Below, one piece after another: positions 8,297 through 21,000 of a DNA stretch of 64,000 bases. Below the pieces are notes generated by a model, which was not told the origin of the DNA, ran no database searches, and saw nothing but the letters and a program-made list of their open reading frames with translations. The stretch is from Arenicellales bacterium (lineage in GTDB: Bacteria; Pseudomonadota; Gammaproteobacteria; Arenicellales; JAJDZL01). The DNA is taken from positions 248,001-312,000 of the forward strand of contig OX638343.1 in NCBI GenBank assembly GCA_951813075.1. Reading direction: 5' to 3'. Each line of letters opens with the position of its first letter. The first letter of the stretch is position 1. The position numbers and the translations under genes are program-made.

Positions 8297-9064
8297 GTGA
8301 TGCTTGAGACTTTTACACTGTTTGAATTCGGAATTTTTGCCGCAATCGCTTTGTTCGCGGGTTTTGTCCACGGCGCGATCGGTTTGGGTTTTCCGTTGCT
8401 GTCGACAGCGATTCTGTCCACTTTCATTGATCTACGGACAGCAATATTGATTACGCTGTTACCGACAGTTACCGTCAATCTGATCAGTATCGCCAGAGGC
8501 GGCAATTGGAGTCTTAGTCTGGGGCGATACTGGCCGCTTGCGCTGTGGTGTTTGATTGGATCGATTATCGGGGCATACGTAATCGTAATCAATGATCCCA
8601 CGCCGTACAAACTGCTGCTCGCATCGTTAATTTTTCTATATGTCATTCTCGAACGTGTAAGGCACGAAATTCTTGGTAGTGTCCGAAAGTATCCAAAATC
8701 ATCCAATCTAGGATTTGGCCTGATCGCAGGTTTTTCTGCTGGATCAACCAACACGATGGTTCCGATACTTATCATCTATTCTCTGGAGGTGGGTTGGGCG
8801 AAAACGGTAATGGTTCAGGTGTTCAATATGTGTTTCTTCTCGGGGAAGGCAGCGCAACTTGCGGTATTTTCCGCGGCTGGCGCTTTCAATTCCAGTATTG
8901 CACTCTATACTCTGCCATTGGCGGGGATAGCGGCAGTTGGATTGTTTCTCGGTCAGATTCTTCATGACAGAATCAACTTGATCCTCTTTCGAAAAATTAT
9001 CAAGATGGTTCTGTTGTTACTCGGACTGATACTCTCGATTCAGGTTCTGATTGAATATCTATGA
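8297..9064 (+). CDS. TauE/SafE-family membrane exporter
   Basis: This 255-residue very hydrophobic protein has about seven to eight membrane segments arranged in two halves. The first half contains FVHGAIGLGFPLLST and the second FSAGSTNTMVPILIIY, the inverted-repeat signature of the TauE/SafE (DUF81) permeases that move sulfite, sulfoacetate or other organosulfur anions. GTG at 8297 and ATG at 8300 are adjacent possible starts. It is divergent from the nuclease-fold gene. No sulfur-metabolism gene lies next to it, so the substrate is open. Confidence 0.85.
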   Translation: MMLETFTLFEFGIFAAIALFAGFVHGAIGLGFPLLSTAILSTFIDLRTAILITLLPTVTVNLISIARGGNWSLSLGRYWPLALWCLIGSIIGAYVIVINDPTPYKLLLASLIFLYVILERVRHEILGSVRKYPKSSNLGFGLIAGFSAGSTNTMVPILIIYSLEVGWAKTVMVQVFNMCFFSGKAAQLAVFSAAGAFNSSIALYTLPLAGIAAVGLFLGQILHDRINLILFRKIIKMVLLLLGLILSIQVLIEYL

Positions 9065-9965
9065 AGCGGCCAGGTAGATTTTCGATTGTTAAAATTTCAA
9101 CCAGCATAAGGGTTTCGAGAGTAGCGTCAATAATATATTCCCCCGCATAATTCCCTTGAAACGACTCTTTCAGCGCAATTTTGCCCCATTTGCGATATCC
9201 TCCCCTCAACCTTGCCGGGCTTCCGGATGATCTCGCTGCAGACATCCGTGATGCCAGCATCGGCCAACCACGCCATTGACCGCGGTGAACCACACAGAAT
9301 CCGTTCGCTGATTCAAGCACTGATGGCCTGAAACATGACAATCCGGCAACCATGCGGGTTGCGACACGCCATCGCATGGACCAGGTTCGGGAAATGGCAG
9401 CGATTCGTTCGCCTCTGCCACACTTTCGTGCCGTAAAAATACTATCAGGCTCACCTGATGGTGGAAAGTGAATCGGTCCCGACCGATTGAATAGGTGTTT
9501 TTTCGCTGAAAAAGGGAGTATTAAAAATCTCTCAATTTCATTTTGCCATCTCTGATATGGCGGGGTAGCATATTCACAAGTATTGTATCCCTTCATCCAT
9601 CGGGTGAACTTCGGATTGTTCGTATAACATTATTTTACAAAGCTGTTTTACCCTCTCCGCAACTCTATTTCCCGATCCAGGAGTCCCGTTTGTGTTGTGA
9701 AATGTTCACTTTGAATATTGTTCGTTTTTGAATTCAATAATACGAAATCTGGTTTGTCGCTCAAGTAAGCAAACCTCAAGAATGTGCTACAATTCGGGCG
9801 TTTCGACAGTTAAAGGCATGAATGATATCTCTTGATTCGCAGTGTAAACTTTGCCAATCGTCGACAGTTACCTTTGCGGGAACAATCCTTATGCGATTAC
9901 TTTTCAAACAATAAGGCCGTCATTTTTTTCAGTCGGAAAGGATGTTCCTCACAAAAGTGGGATCG
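9065..9965. other. Gene-poor stretch with degenerate coding-like sequence
   Basis: About 900 bases have no convincing gene. On the minus strand at roughly 9170-9450, short runs of protein-like sequence continue from frame to frame (for example AWLADAGITDVCSEI in one frame, following FQAIS in another). This suggests a decayed gene of unrecognised family. The stretch just upstream of the small secreted protein is AT-rich and probably holds its promoter. Confidence 0.4.
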
Positions 9966-10355
9966 ATGAAGAAGAAATTGTTGATCATTTTTATTCTTGT
10001 CGCAGTTGTAACCTTAGGTGTTCAAGCACAAGAAAATAAAGACGCTACAACTGAAACATGGCGATGTTTCGAAAGAACGGACTTTTTGAATACGACGGTC
10101 TTGGTCAAGCTGACTCGGGTGACAATCGACAATGAGAAATTTGGATATGGCGAAGTATCAGTAGCGGGCATTACTTATCCGGCAATTTTTGAAGTCGCTG
10201 GTTTCAATCGACGTTGGAATTTCGGTCTCGATGAAATGTGGGATTATTCCTTTGTTATCGAACCAAATGGTGATGGAGCGTACTACGATTTCTCTAATGT
10301 TGAAGATGGCGATACAACTACGCCAAGTCAATTATTCACGTGTTTATCCCCCTAA
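9966..10355 (+). CDS. Small secreted protein of unknown function
   Basis: From the ATG at 9966 the product is 129 residues with a textbook signal peptide (MKKKLLIIFILVAVVTLGVQAQ), predicted cut after the AQA/AQ region. An earlier start at 9942 would only add residues before the lysines. The mature part is acidic with many aromatic residues and two cysteines, one near the start (TWRCFE) and one near the end (FTCLSP), which could form a disulfide. Family not recognised. It is isolated, with a weak hairpin just downstream. Confidence 0.65.
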   Translation: MKKKLLIIFILVAVVTLGVQAQENKDATTETWRCFERTDFLNTTVLVKLTRVTIDNEKFGYGEVSVAGITYPAIFEVAGFNRRWNFGLDEMWDYSFVIEPNGDGAYYDFSNVEDGDTTTPSQLFTCLSP

Positions 10356-10376
10356 ATCTGAATAACTAGTACGAAA

Positions 10377-10420
10377 CAAGAAGCTATGGCTTTGTAATTG
10401 GTAATAGCCTTGTTTGATTT
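10377..10420 (+). terminator. Possible weak terminator after the small secreted gene
   Basis: CAAG-AA-GCTAT can pair with ATAGC-CTTG (bulged AA), followed by a T-rich TTTGATTT. It starts 22 bases after the stop codon. The stem is AT-rich, so strength is doubtful. Confidence 0.35.
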
Positions 10421-11321
10421 AGCGTTCCCCGGAGAAATTCAAGTGCTGTCGTAGTTTTGCCAAACAGGTTGCTGAATTGAGAACTTCCCAGATAGTATAC
10501 GTTTGAATCTGACCCCGTTGTCGTTATACACGGCTAAATCCTCGCGTGAGCGCTTTCCATCAAGTGTACTCTGACTCTCAATTCGGCCTAGAATTGATGT
10601 TAGCCCCGGGAGTTTCGCAACGCAAACAAGTATTGGGGCGATTCTCTTGCGCGACGAATTAATAATTGAGGCGAGCACCTGAGTGATGTGATTCAGCAAC
10701 TAATTGATTATCTAAATGCCGCCTAAAATATTCGGACAATATGCTGAAATTCCAATTGCGTCAATAGTTCACGACAAGTGATTGGAAAAATTATTAATTC
10801 CAGGCATTCCAGAAACACTGGGGGAATGAAAAAGCTGTGCAATTCAGTAGGCGCAAGCCTAAGTTCCATTCCAACACCGGTTAGCTATCCCTGAAATCAA
10901 GCTATATCAGAACATAATTTTACGCACTCGCCGACCTTGGCACTAGAAAACCATACGAATAGAGATTTTCTATAAAATCAATTTTGAATTTACTTACTCT
11001 AAAATTGGTGAAACGTCCTAAGTTAAAAGCCTCCATTAAATTACGTAGCAGTTCTTGTAAATACGGTCAGGGATAGTTTTCTGGCAGGACTCGATTTCCT
11101 CTGTCGCGGTGGTGGATAGCGACACAGCAGGTAGACAATCCTCCAACGATTGTGATGAACATCAATCGCATCAACACGGAACTGACCGAGGCCGATGGTG
11201 ACCGAATACAGGTGCGCCAGAATCCATGCCCCGATGCGCAACAGCGAAAGCTGTTGTCTGTCATGGGAGTGACGTTGCAGCTCAGCCAGCTGATGGGTGC
11301 ACGCTAGAATTTTGACAAGTT
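10421..11321. other. Gene-poor stretch left of the adhesin island
   Basis: No confident gene. A minus-strand open frame at 11041-11325 (with RQQLSLLRIGAWILAHLY) directly continues the transposase remnant to its right and may be another decayed transposase end, but I could not assign a family. A minus-strand frame of 86 codons at 10439-10699 shows no recognisable motif or good ribosome-binding site. Confidence 0.4.
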
Positions 11322-11639
11322 TCACCGACTAGCGGTTCGTACGTACCAGTAAACTTCAAAACGATTACTCAGGATGCAATTCCGCAACGCCGCTATCTTA
11401 TTGGCGCCATCGATACTCCAGTGCATGCCACCGCGTTTGAGACGTGCGCCGATGGCGTTCTTACAACCAGCCTCGACGATCCCACTGGACACGCACAGCT
11501 GGTCATCCCGGAACGCCTGATTGATAACTAACATTAATGCTGAAAACTCCGCTATCCACCTATGATACCGAATTCCCTCAAAATTCTGGTGTGCACCCCC
11601 AGCAGATCGGTTGCTGGTCAGACGGAGTGGAAGTAACAA
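11322..11639 (-). pseudogene. Transposase C-terminal remnant, ISKra4-like
   Basis: The last ~50 codons read SGIVEAGCKNAIGARLKR, GGMHWSIDGANKIAALR and NCILSNRFEVYW. This is the conserved C-terminal block (SGxVEAxCK...RLKRxGMxW...GAxxIxALR) of ISKra4-type transposases. The upstream part of the frame does not match the family, and the rest of the element is absent, so this is a truncated, frameshifted relic. Together with transposase debris at 25.1-25.8 kb it brackets the adhesin locus. Confidence 0.65.
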
Positions 11640-11848
11640 AAGTAGTATCCTGAAGCAGATTGCGAAATTTTTAAATTTCTGATTTGGAAAGGAAAAATTT
11701 TCTATTCTTCGGAAAATGATAAATACTAGTTAAGCGTAGAGGATTGATATAAGATAAGATAACAGTTATTATTCATTATTGACCTGACGAATCCAAAGAG
11801 ATCCGTTTACAGTTGCGGGGATTGGGCAGTGAGGCGGAACATGGAAAG

Positions 11849-11872
11849 CATACGACACCGTATGTTTTTTTT
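11849..11872 (+). terminator. Intrinsic terminator-like hairpin upstream of the adhesin gene
   Basis: CATACG (11849-11854) and CGTATG (11859-11864) form a perfect 6-bp stem with a 4-base loop, followed immediately by eight T residues. It lies 224 bases before the adhesin ATG. It may end transcription entering from the left, or act inside a long adhesin leader. Confidence 0.6.
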
Positions 11873-12095
11873 ATTTCGCCGGTGTTCGATTCTGGCATCA
11901 GCGGACCGAAGTGAAATTCAGGAATGAGTTGTTGAGGATGTGCGACGATGAATTGAAGTGCGATGGTGTCATGCTGTCGAAGTATCGCGAATCGCGCGTC
12001 GATGCGACACTGGTTCCAGCGTCAATCGGTCGCGAAAGCCTGACAGGATGCTCACCTCCGTGCATTGCAACTGGCCGAAAGAGGCTCTTTGCTTC

Positions 12096-15000
12096 ATGAT
12101 CACTTTTCGCAGCTTTATCCAACGGAAATACAGGCCGGTTGTCTCAGTGCTGGGCTCATTGCTGAGATTTCGCAATGTGGTGCTGCCACTGCTGTTCGGT
12201 GCGATCATGGTCTGCACCGATATCCCGCATGTGCATGCCGGGCCGAAAGACGGCAATGTGGTTGCAGGTGACGCCAATATTGTGCAGTTGAATCCGAAGC
12301 TTCTCGAGATCATTCAAGCTTCCGACAAGGTCATCATCGACTGGCGTTCATTTTCGATCGACTGGGACGAGTTGGTTCGTTTTCTGCAGCCCGACTCCGA
12401 TTCAATAGCCCTCAACCGTGTCAATGGTGACACTCCATCCTACATTCTCGGTCAGCTGACTGCCGACGGGCGAGTCATGCTGATCAATCCCAATGGCGTC
12501 CTGTTCGGCGATTCTGCGGTAGTGGACATCGGCAGTCTGGTGGCGACCACGATTGACATACGGAATGAGGATTTCATGGCTGGCGATTACAACTTCGATG
12601 TCGATCGCGCATCGGGCGGTACGGTCGTCAACCGCGGCAGGATCACAGCGGCCGAGGGTGGCATAGTTGCGCTGGTTGCGCCCGGTGTCGAGAACAGCGG
12701 GGTGATTGTTGCACGTCTTGGACGTGTTGCGCTGGCCTCAGGCAATTCATTTGCGCTTGATTTCTATGGCGACAGGCTGATACAGATCGGGGTCGACGAC
12801 AGTGTTGCCGAGCGACTGCTTGCGCCCGACGGTACCGAGTTGAAGGCACTGGTCGACAACAGCGGCGAGATCTATGCCGACGGTGGGACAGTGATGTTGA
12901 TGGCTGCGAGTGTAGCGAAGGATGTTGTTGACTATGCCATCAACATGGAGGGCATCATCGAGGCGCGGACGGCGACGGAGCGCAATGGTCAGATTGTGCT
13001 GGAGGGTGCGGGCGAGGGTATTGTCCGAGTGACCGGTACGCTGGACGCATCGGGTCGCGAGAGTGGAGACACGGGTGGTGAGGTCAAGATTCTGGGTTCC
13101 AAAGTCGGTCTTGTCGGGCAAGCGGAAGTTGACGTATCCGGAGACGCTGGCGGGGGCGAGGTACTGATCGGGGGCAATTTCCAGGGTCGCGGTCCGGAGC
13201 GCAATGCCGACTTCACGACGATCGGCAGCGAGGTGGCGATTCAGGCCGATGCGCTCACGACCGGTGACGGTGGCCGGGTGATTGTCTGGTCGGACCGGGT
13301 GACGCGATTTTACGGGAACATCTCGGCCCGGGGCGGCAGTGTTTCGGGTGACGGCGGCTTTGCCGAAATTTCAGGCAAGCAGCATCTGCAGTTCGCCCCG
13401 AACTCGATCGATCTTACAGCGCCCAACGGCTTGATTGGAGAACTGCTCCTGGATCCGCGGGATATCTTTATCTCCGACGCCGATGGAACCAATGATTCCG
13501 AGGTCTCAGTTACAGATACCTCTATCAACTTTAACGAAGGCGGCGCAACAACGGACTACAACATAACGCCCGCAGCATTTGAAGCGATTGACGCGGACAT
13601 TACCCTGCAGGCGCAGAGAAACATTACGGTGAATTCCCCGATTGACAGGACCGGAAGTGGGGACAGTACCCTGACCCTGCAGGCGGGAGGCGATCTCATC
13701 ATCAATGCTGACATCACCGGCAGTAGTGGCGCTCATAGTTTCATCTTTGAGGCGGATTCGCCCCGATCATCGACCAATAACGATGGCATCGGAGAGTTGA
13801 AGATCGCCAGCGGAGTCACGATCACATCAAACAATGGTGACATCACGCTGATTGGCGCTGCGTTCGACATCGATACGTCGAGCAGCATAGACGCCGGAAC
13901 GGGTGACATCCATGTCGCGCCGTCGCGAGCTGTCGCGATGATGATCAGCACAGCGGCGAGCGATCTGAGCAATACCAATCTGAGCAGTGCGGAAATCGGG
14001 ACGTTCACCACTTCGGGCACGATTTACATCGGGACTGCGACCACCGGACCGGACGGTTCGGGCGGTGCGGGTAGTTCGATATCGGCGAGCGGTATCACAG
14101 TCAGCGAAGTTCTGACCATCAGCGGCAGTGCATCGCTTGTTCTGGATTCCGGCGGTACGATAACGCTGAGTGCGGATGTCTCGACTGACGATGGCGCCAT
14201 CACCTTCACCGGTGCGGTGATCCTGGCCGGCAATGTGACGGTGAACAGCGGCGCCACGGACGGCACCATCACGTTCACCTCGACGGTGGACTCGGCGTCG
14301 GGTGGCAACAGGACGCTGACGGTGGATGCAGGCAGTGGTACGGTGGCGCTTCAGGGTGCGGTGGGCGGCACGACTGCGACGACTGCGCTTGCGAGTCTGA
14401 CGGTGATCGGCGGTACGATAGCGCTGAGTGCGAATGTCTCGACCGACGATGGCGCGATCACCTTCACCGGTGCGGTGATCCTGGTCGGCAATGTGACGGT
14501 GAACAGCGGCGTCACGGGCGGCGCCATCACGTTCACCTCGACGGTGGACAACGGCCATGCGCTGACGGTGAACGCCGGCAGCGGTACGGTGGAACTTCAC
14601 GGTGCGGTGGGCGGCATGGCCAAGCTTGCGAGTCTGACGGTGAACGGCGGCCAGGTCGACGTTGACACTGTGGCGACGACCGGCAATATCAACATTAATG
14701 GCAGTACGGGCATTGCCCTGAATGGCGTGACCTACGCCAGCGATAACGGTGACATCACCCTTGGCGGAGCGGGGGGTGTGATGATCAACGGCAGTTTGGA
14801 CAGTACCGTGTCCCTGCAGGCGGGTGGCGATCTGACCATCAATACCGACATCACCGGCAGCAATGGCGCCCATAGTTTGATCTTCGAGGCGGATTCGCCC
14901 GGATTGTCTAGCAACGATGGCGACGGAACGTTGAAGATTGCCAGCGGAGTCACGATCACATCGAATAACGGTGACATCACGCTGATTGGTGCCGGGTTTG

Positions 15001-18000
15001 AAATCGATGCGACGAGTATGACGAGTATAGACGCTGGAACGGGGGAGATCCATGTCGCGCCGTCGCGCGCTGTTGCGATGACGATCAGCGCAGCGGCGGA
15101 CGCCAATCTGAGCGATGCGGAAATCGGCACATTCACCACTTCAGGCACGATTTACATCGGGACTGCGACGATCGGACCGGGCGGTGCTGGCAGTTCGATC
15201 TCGGCGAGCGGCATCACAGTAGGCGAAGATCTGACCATCAGCGGCAGTGCATCGCTTGTTCTGGATTCCGGCGGTGCGACAACGCTGAGCGCGGATGTCT
15301 CGACTGACGATGGCGATATCACATTCGCGGATGCAGTGACCCTGGGAGCGAATGTGACGGTGAAAAGCGATGTGGCGAGCGGCGCCACGGGCGGCGCCAT
15401 CACGTTTGAATCGACGGTGGAAGGCGGTCAGGCGCTGACGGTGAACGCCGGCAGCGGTGCGGTGGAGTTTCGGGGTGCGGTGGGCGGCACGACTGCGACG
15501 ACTGCGCTGGTGAGTCTGGCGGTGACCGGCGGTGAGATCGCCCTTGACGCCGTGGCGACGACCGGTGCCATCGCCATCGAGGGCACGGACATTGATCTGA
15601 ACGGGGCGAGTTACCGGAGCGATACCGGCACCATCACGTTCACCGGTCCGGTGGACCTTCAGGCCGATGTGACGGTCGCCACGGCTGGCGCCATCACGTT
15701 CACCTCGACGGTGGAAGGCACTCAGGCGCTGACGGTGAACGCCGGCAGCGGTGCGGTGGAGTTTCGGGGTGCGGTGGGCGGCACGACTGCGACGACTGCG
15801 CTGGTGAGTCTGGCGGTGACCGGCGGACAGGTCAACGTTGACACCGTGGCGACGACTGGCAATATCAACATTAATGGCAGTATGGGCATTGTCCTGAATG
15901 GCTTGACCTACGCCAGCGATGAAGGCGACATCACCTTCGGCGGAGCGGGGGGTGTGATGATCAGTGGCAGTTCGAACAGTACCGTGTCCCTGCAGGCGGG
16001 GGGCAATCTCACCATCAATACCAACATCACCGGCCGCAATGGCGCCCATAGTTTGATCTTCGAGGCGGATTCGCCCGGATTGTCCAGCAACGATGGCACC
16101 GGAACGTTGAAGATTGCCAGCGGAGTCACGATCACATCGAACAATGGTGACATCACGCTGATTGGTGCCGTGTTTGAAATCGATGCGACGAGCAGCATAG
16201 ACGCTGGAACGGGTGACATCCATGTCGCGCCGTCGCGCGCTGTTGCGATGACGATCAGCGCAGCGGCGGACAATCTGAGCCTTGCGGAAATCGGCACATT
16301 CACCACTTCGGGCAGGATCTACATCGGGACTGCGACTACCGGACCGGACGGTTCGGGCGGTGCTGGCAGTTCGATTTCGGCGACCTTCATCACAGTAGGC
16401 CAAGCTCTGACCATCAGAGGCGATGCATCGCTTGTTCTGGATTCCAGCGGTGCGACAACGCTGAACGCAGATGTCTTGACTTACGATGGCGATATCACAT
16501 TCGAGGATGCAGTGACTCTGGCCGTCAACGTTATGGTGGACAGTGATGCGGACGAAGACGATGATGAAGGCAACATCACGTTCACCTCGACGGTGGTCTC
16601 GGCGGCGGGTGGCAACAGGACGCTGACGGTGGACGCCGACGGCGGTGCGGTGGAGTTTCAGGGTGCGGTGGGCGCCACCACCAAGCTAGTCAGTCTGACG
16701 GTGACCGGCGGTGAGATCGACCTGGACACTGTGGCGACGACCGGCGCCATCGCCATCGAGGGCACGGACATTGATCTGAACGGGGCGAGTTACCGGAGCG
16801 ATGCCGGCGCCATCACGTTCACCGGTCCAGTGGAGCTTCACGCCGATGTGACGGTCGCCACGGCTGGCGATATCACGTTCACCTCGACGGTGGTCTCGGC
16901 GGCGGGTGGCAACAGGACGCTGACGGTGAACGCCGGCAGCGATGCGGTGGAGTTTCGGGGTGCGGTGGGCGGCACCAGCGCTACCACCAAGCTGGTGAGT
17001 CTGGCGGTGACCGGCGGTGAGATCGACCTTGACGCCGTGGCGACGATTGGTGCTATCGCCATCGAGGGCACGGACATTGATCTGAACGGGTCGAGCTACC
17101 AGAGCGATACCGGCGCCATCACGTTCACCGGTGCGGTGGACCTTCAGGCCGATGTGACGGTCGCCACGGCTGGCGATATCAAGTTCACCTCGACGGTGGA
17201 CGGTGCTCAGGCGCTGACGGTGAACGCCGGCAGCGGTACGGTGGAATTGCAGGGTGCGGTGGGTGCCAACACCAAGCTGTCGGGTCTGGCGGTGACCGGC
17301 GGTGAGATCAAGCTGAGTGCGAATGTCTCGACCGACAATGGTGCGATCACCTTCACCGGTGCGGTGGAGCTGGTCGGCGATGTGACGGTGGACAGCGATT
17401 CGGCGGGCGGCGCCATCACGTTCACCTCGACGGTGGTCTCGGCGGCGGGTGGCAACAGGACGCTGACGGTGAACGCCGGCAGTGGTAAGGTGGAACTTGA
17501 GGGTGCGGTGGGCGGCACCAGCGCTACCACCAAGCTGGTGAGTCTGACGGTGACCGGCGGTGAGATCGACCTGGACACTGTGGCGACGACCGGCAATATC
17601 AACATTAATGGCAGTACGGGCATTGCCCTGAATGGTGCGACCTACGCCAGCGATACCGGCGCCATCACGTTCACCGGTGCGGTGGACCTTCAGGCCGATG
17701 CGACGGTCGCCACGGCTGGCGATATCAAGTTCACCTCGACGGTGGTCTCGGCGGCGGGTGGCAACAGGACGCTGACGGTGAACGCCGGCAGTGGTAAGGT
17801 GGAACTTGAGGGTGCGGTGGGCGGCACCAGCGCTACCACCAAGCTGGTGAGTCTGACGGTGACCGGCGGTGAGATCGCCCTTGACGCCGTGGCGACGACT
17901 GGTGCTATCGCCATCGAGGGCACGGGCATTGCCCTGAACGGGTCGAGCTACCAGAGCGATAACGGCGCCATCACCTTCACCGGTCCGGTGGACCTTCAGG

Positions 18001-21000
18001 CCGATGTGACGGTCGCCACGGCTGGCAATATCAAGTTCACCTCGACGGTGGACGGTGCTCAGGCGCTGACGGTGAACGCCGGCAGCGGTACGGTGGAATT
18101 GCAGGGTGCGGTGGGTGCCAACACCAAGCTGTCGGGTCTGGCGGTGACCGGCGGTGAGATCGCCCTTGACGCCGTGGCGACGACTGGTGCTATCGCCATC
18201 GAGGGCACGGACATTGATCTGAACGGGTCGAGCTACCAGAGCGATACCGGCGCCATCACGTTCACCGGTCCGGTGGTCCTTCAGGCCGATGCGATGGTCG
18301 CCACGGCTGGCGATATCAAGTTCACCTCGACGGTGGACGGTGCTCAGGCGCTGACGGTGAACGCCGGCAGCGGTACGGTGGAATTGCAGGGTGCGGTGGG
18401 CGGCACCAAGCTGGTGAGTCTGACGGTGGACGGTGGTCAGATCGACCTGGACACTGTGGCGACGACCGGCGCTATCGCCATCGAGGGCACGGGCATTGCC
18501 CTGAACGGGTCGAGCTACCAGAGCGATACCGGCGCCATCACCTTCACCGGTGCGGTGGACCTTCAGGCCGATGTGACGGTCGCCACGGCTGGCAATATCA
18601 AGTTCACCTCGACGGTGGACGGTGCTCAGGCGCTGACGGTGAACGCCGGCAGTGGTAAGGTGGAACTTGAGGGTGCGGTGGGTGCCAACACCAAGCTGTC
18701 GGGTCTGGCGGTGACCGGCGGTGAGATCGACCTTGACGCCGTGGCGACGACTGGTGCTATCGCCATCGAGGGCACGGACATTGATCTGAACGGGTCGAGC
18801 TACCAGAGCGATAACGGCGCCATCACGTTCACCGGTGCGGTGGACCTTCAGGCCGATGTGACGGTCGCCACGGCTGGCGATATCAAGTTCACCTCGACGG
18901 TGGTCTCGGCGGCGGGTGGCAACAGGACGCTGACGGTGAACGCCGGCAGTGGTAAGGTGGAACTTGAGGGTGCGGTGGGCGGCACCAGCGCTACCACCAA
19001 GCTGGTGAGTCTGACGGTGGACGGTGGTCAGATCGACCTGGACACTGTGGCGACGACCGGCGCCATCGCCATCGAGGGCACGGGCATTGCCCTGAACGGG
19101 TCGAGCTACCAGAGCGATACCGGCGCCATCACCTTCACCGGTGCGGTGGACCTTCAGGCCGATGTGACGGTCGCCACGGCTGGCAATATCAAGTTCACCT
19201 CGACGGTGGACGGTGCTCAGGCGCTGACGGTGAACGCCGGCAGTGGTAAGGTGGAACTTGAGGGTGCGGTGGGTGCCAACACCAAGCTGTCGGGTCTGGC
19301 GGTGACCGGCGGTGAGATCGACCTTGACGCCGTGGCGACGACTGGTGCTATCGCCATCGAGGGCACGGACATTGATCTGAACGGGTCGAGCTACCAGAGC
19401 GATACCGGCGCCATCACGTTCACCGGTCCGGTGGTCCTTCAGGCCGATGCGACGGTCGCCACGGCTGGCGATATCAAGTTCACCTCGACGGTGGACGGTG
19501 CTCAGGCGCTGACGGTGAACGCCGGCAGCGGTACGGTGGAATTGCAGGGTGCGGTGGGCGGCACCAAGCTGGTGAGTCTGACGGTGGACGGTGGTCAGAT
19601 CGACCTGGACACTGTGGCGACGACCGGCGCTATCGCCATCGAGGGCACGGGCATTGCCCTGAACGGGTCGAGCTACCAGAGCGATACCGGCGCCATCACC
19701 TTCACCGGTGCGGTGGACCTTCAGGCCGATGTGACGGTCGCCACGGCTGGCGATATCAAGTTCACCTCGACGGTGGACGGTGCTCAGGCGCTGACGGTGA
19801 ACGTCGGCAGTGGTAAGGTGGAACTTGAGGGTGCGGTGGGTGCCAACACCAAGCTGTCGGGTCTGGCGGTGACCGGCGGTGAGATCGACCTTGACGCCGT
19901 GGCGACGACTGGTGCTATCGCCATCGAGGGCACGGACATTGATCTGAACGGGTCGAGCTACCAGAGCGATAACGGCGCCATCACGTTCACCGGTGCGGTG
20001 GACCTTCAGGCCGATGTGACGGTCGCCACGGCTGGCGATATCAAGTTCACCTCGACGGTGGACGGTGCTCAGGCGCTGACGGTGAACGCCGGCAGCGGTA
20101 CGGTGGAATTGCAGGGTGCGGTGGGTGCCAACACCAAGCTGTCGGGTCTGGCGGTGACCGGCGGTGAGATCAAGCTGAGTGCGAATGTCTCGACCGACAA
20201 TGGTGCGATCACCTTCACCGGTGCGGTGGAGCTGGTCGGCGATGTGACGGTGGACAGCGATTCGGCGGGCGGCGCCATCACGTTCACCTCGACGGTGGTC
20301 TCGGCGGCGGGTGGCAACAGGACGCTGACGGTGAACGCCGGCAGTGGTAAGGTGGAACTTGAGGGTGCGGTGGGCGGCACCAGCGCTACCACCAAGCTGG
20401 TGAGTCTGACGGTGACCGGCGGTGAGATCGACCTGGACACTGTGGCGACGACCGGCAATATCAACATTAATGGCAGTACGGGCATTGCCCTGAATGGTGC
20501 GACCTACGCCAGCGATACCGGCGCCATCACGTTCACCGGTGCGGTGGACCTTCAGGCCGATGTGACGGTCGCCACGGCTGGCGATATCAAGTTCACCTCG
20601 ACGGTGGTCTCGGCGGCGGGTGGCAACAGGACGCTGACGGTGAACGCCGGCAGTGGTAAGGTGGAACTTGAGGGTGCGGTGGGCGGCACCAGCGCTACCA
20701 CCAAGCTGGTGAGTCTGACGGTGGACGGTGGTCAGATCGACCTGGACACTGTGGCGACGATCGGCGCCATCGCCATCGAGGGCACGGGCATTGCCCTGAA
20801 CGGGTCGAGCTACCAGAGCGATAACGACGCCATCACCTTCACCGGTCCGGTGGACCTTCAGGCCGATGTGACGGTCGCCACGGCTGGCAATATCAAGTTC
20901 ACCTCGACGGTGGACGGTGCTCAGGCGCTGACGGTGAACGCCGGCAGTGGTAAGGTGGAACTTGAGGGTGCGGTGGGTGCCAACACCAAGCTGTCGGGTC

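Noticed and set aside
9170..9450. A minus-strand gene or transposase in the gap after the TauE gene
   Set aside because: Protein-like runs switch frames and contain stops. I could not assign any family, so it is listed only as degenerate sequence.
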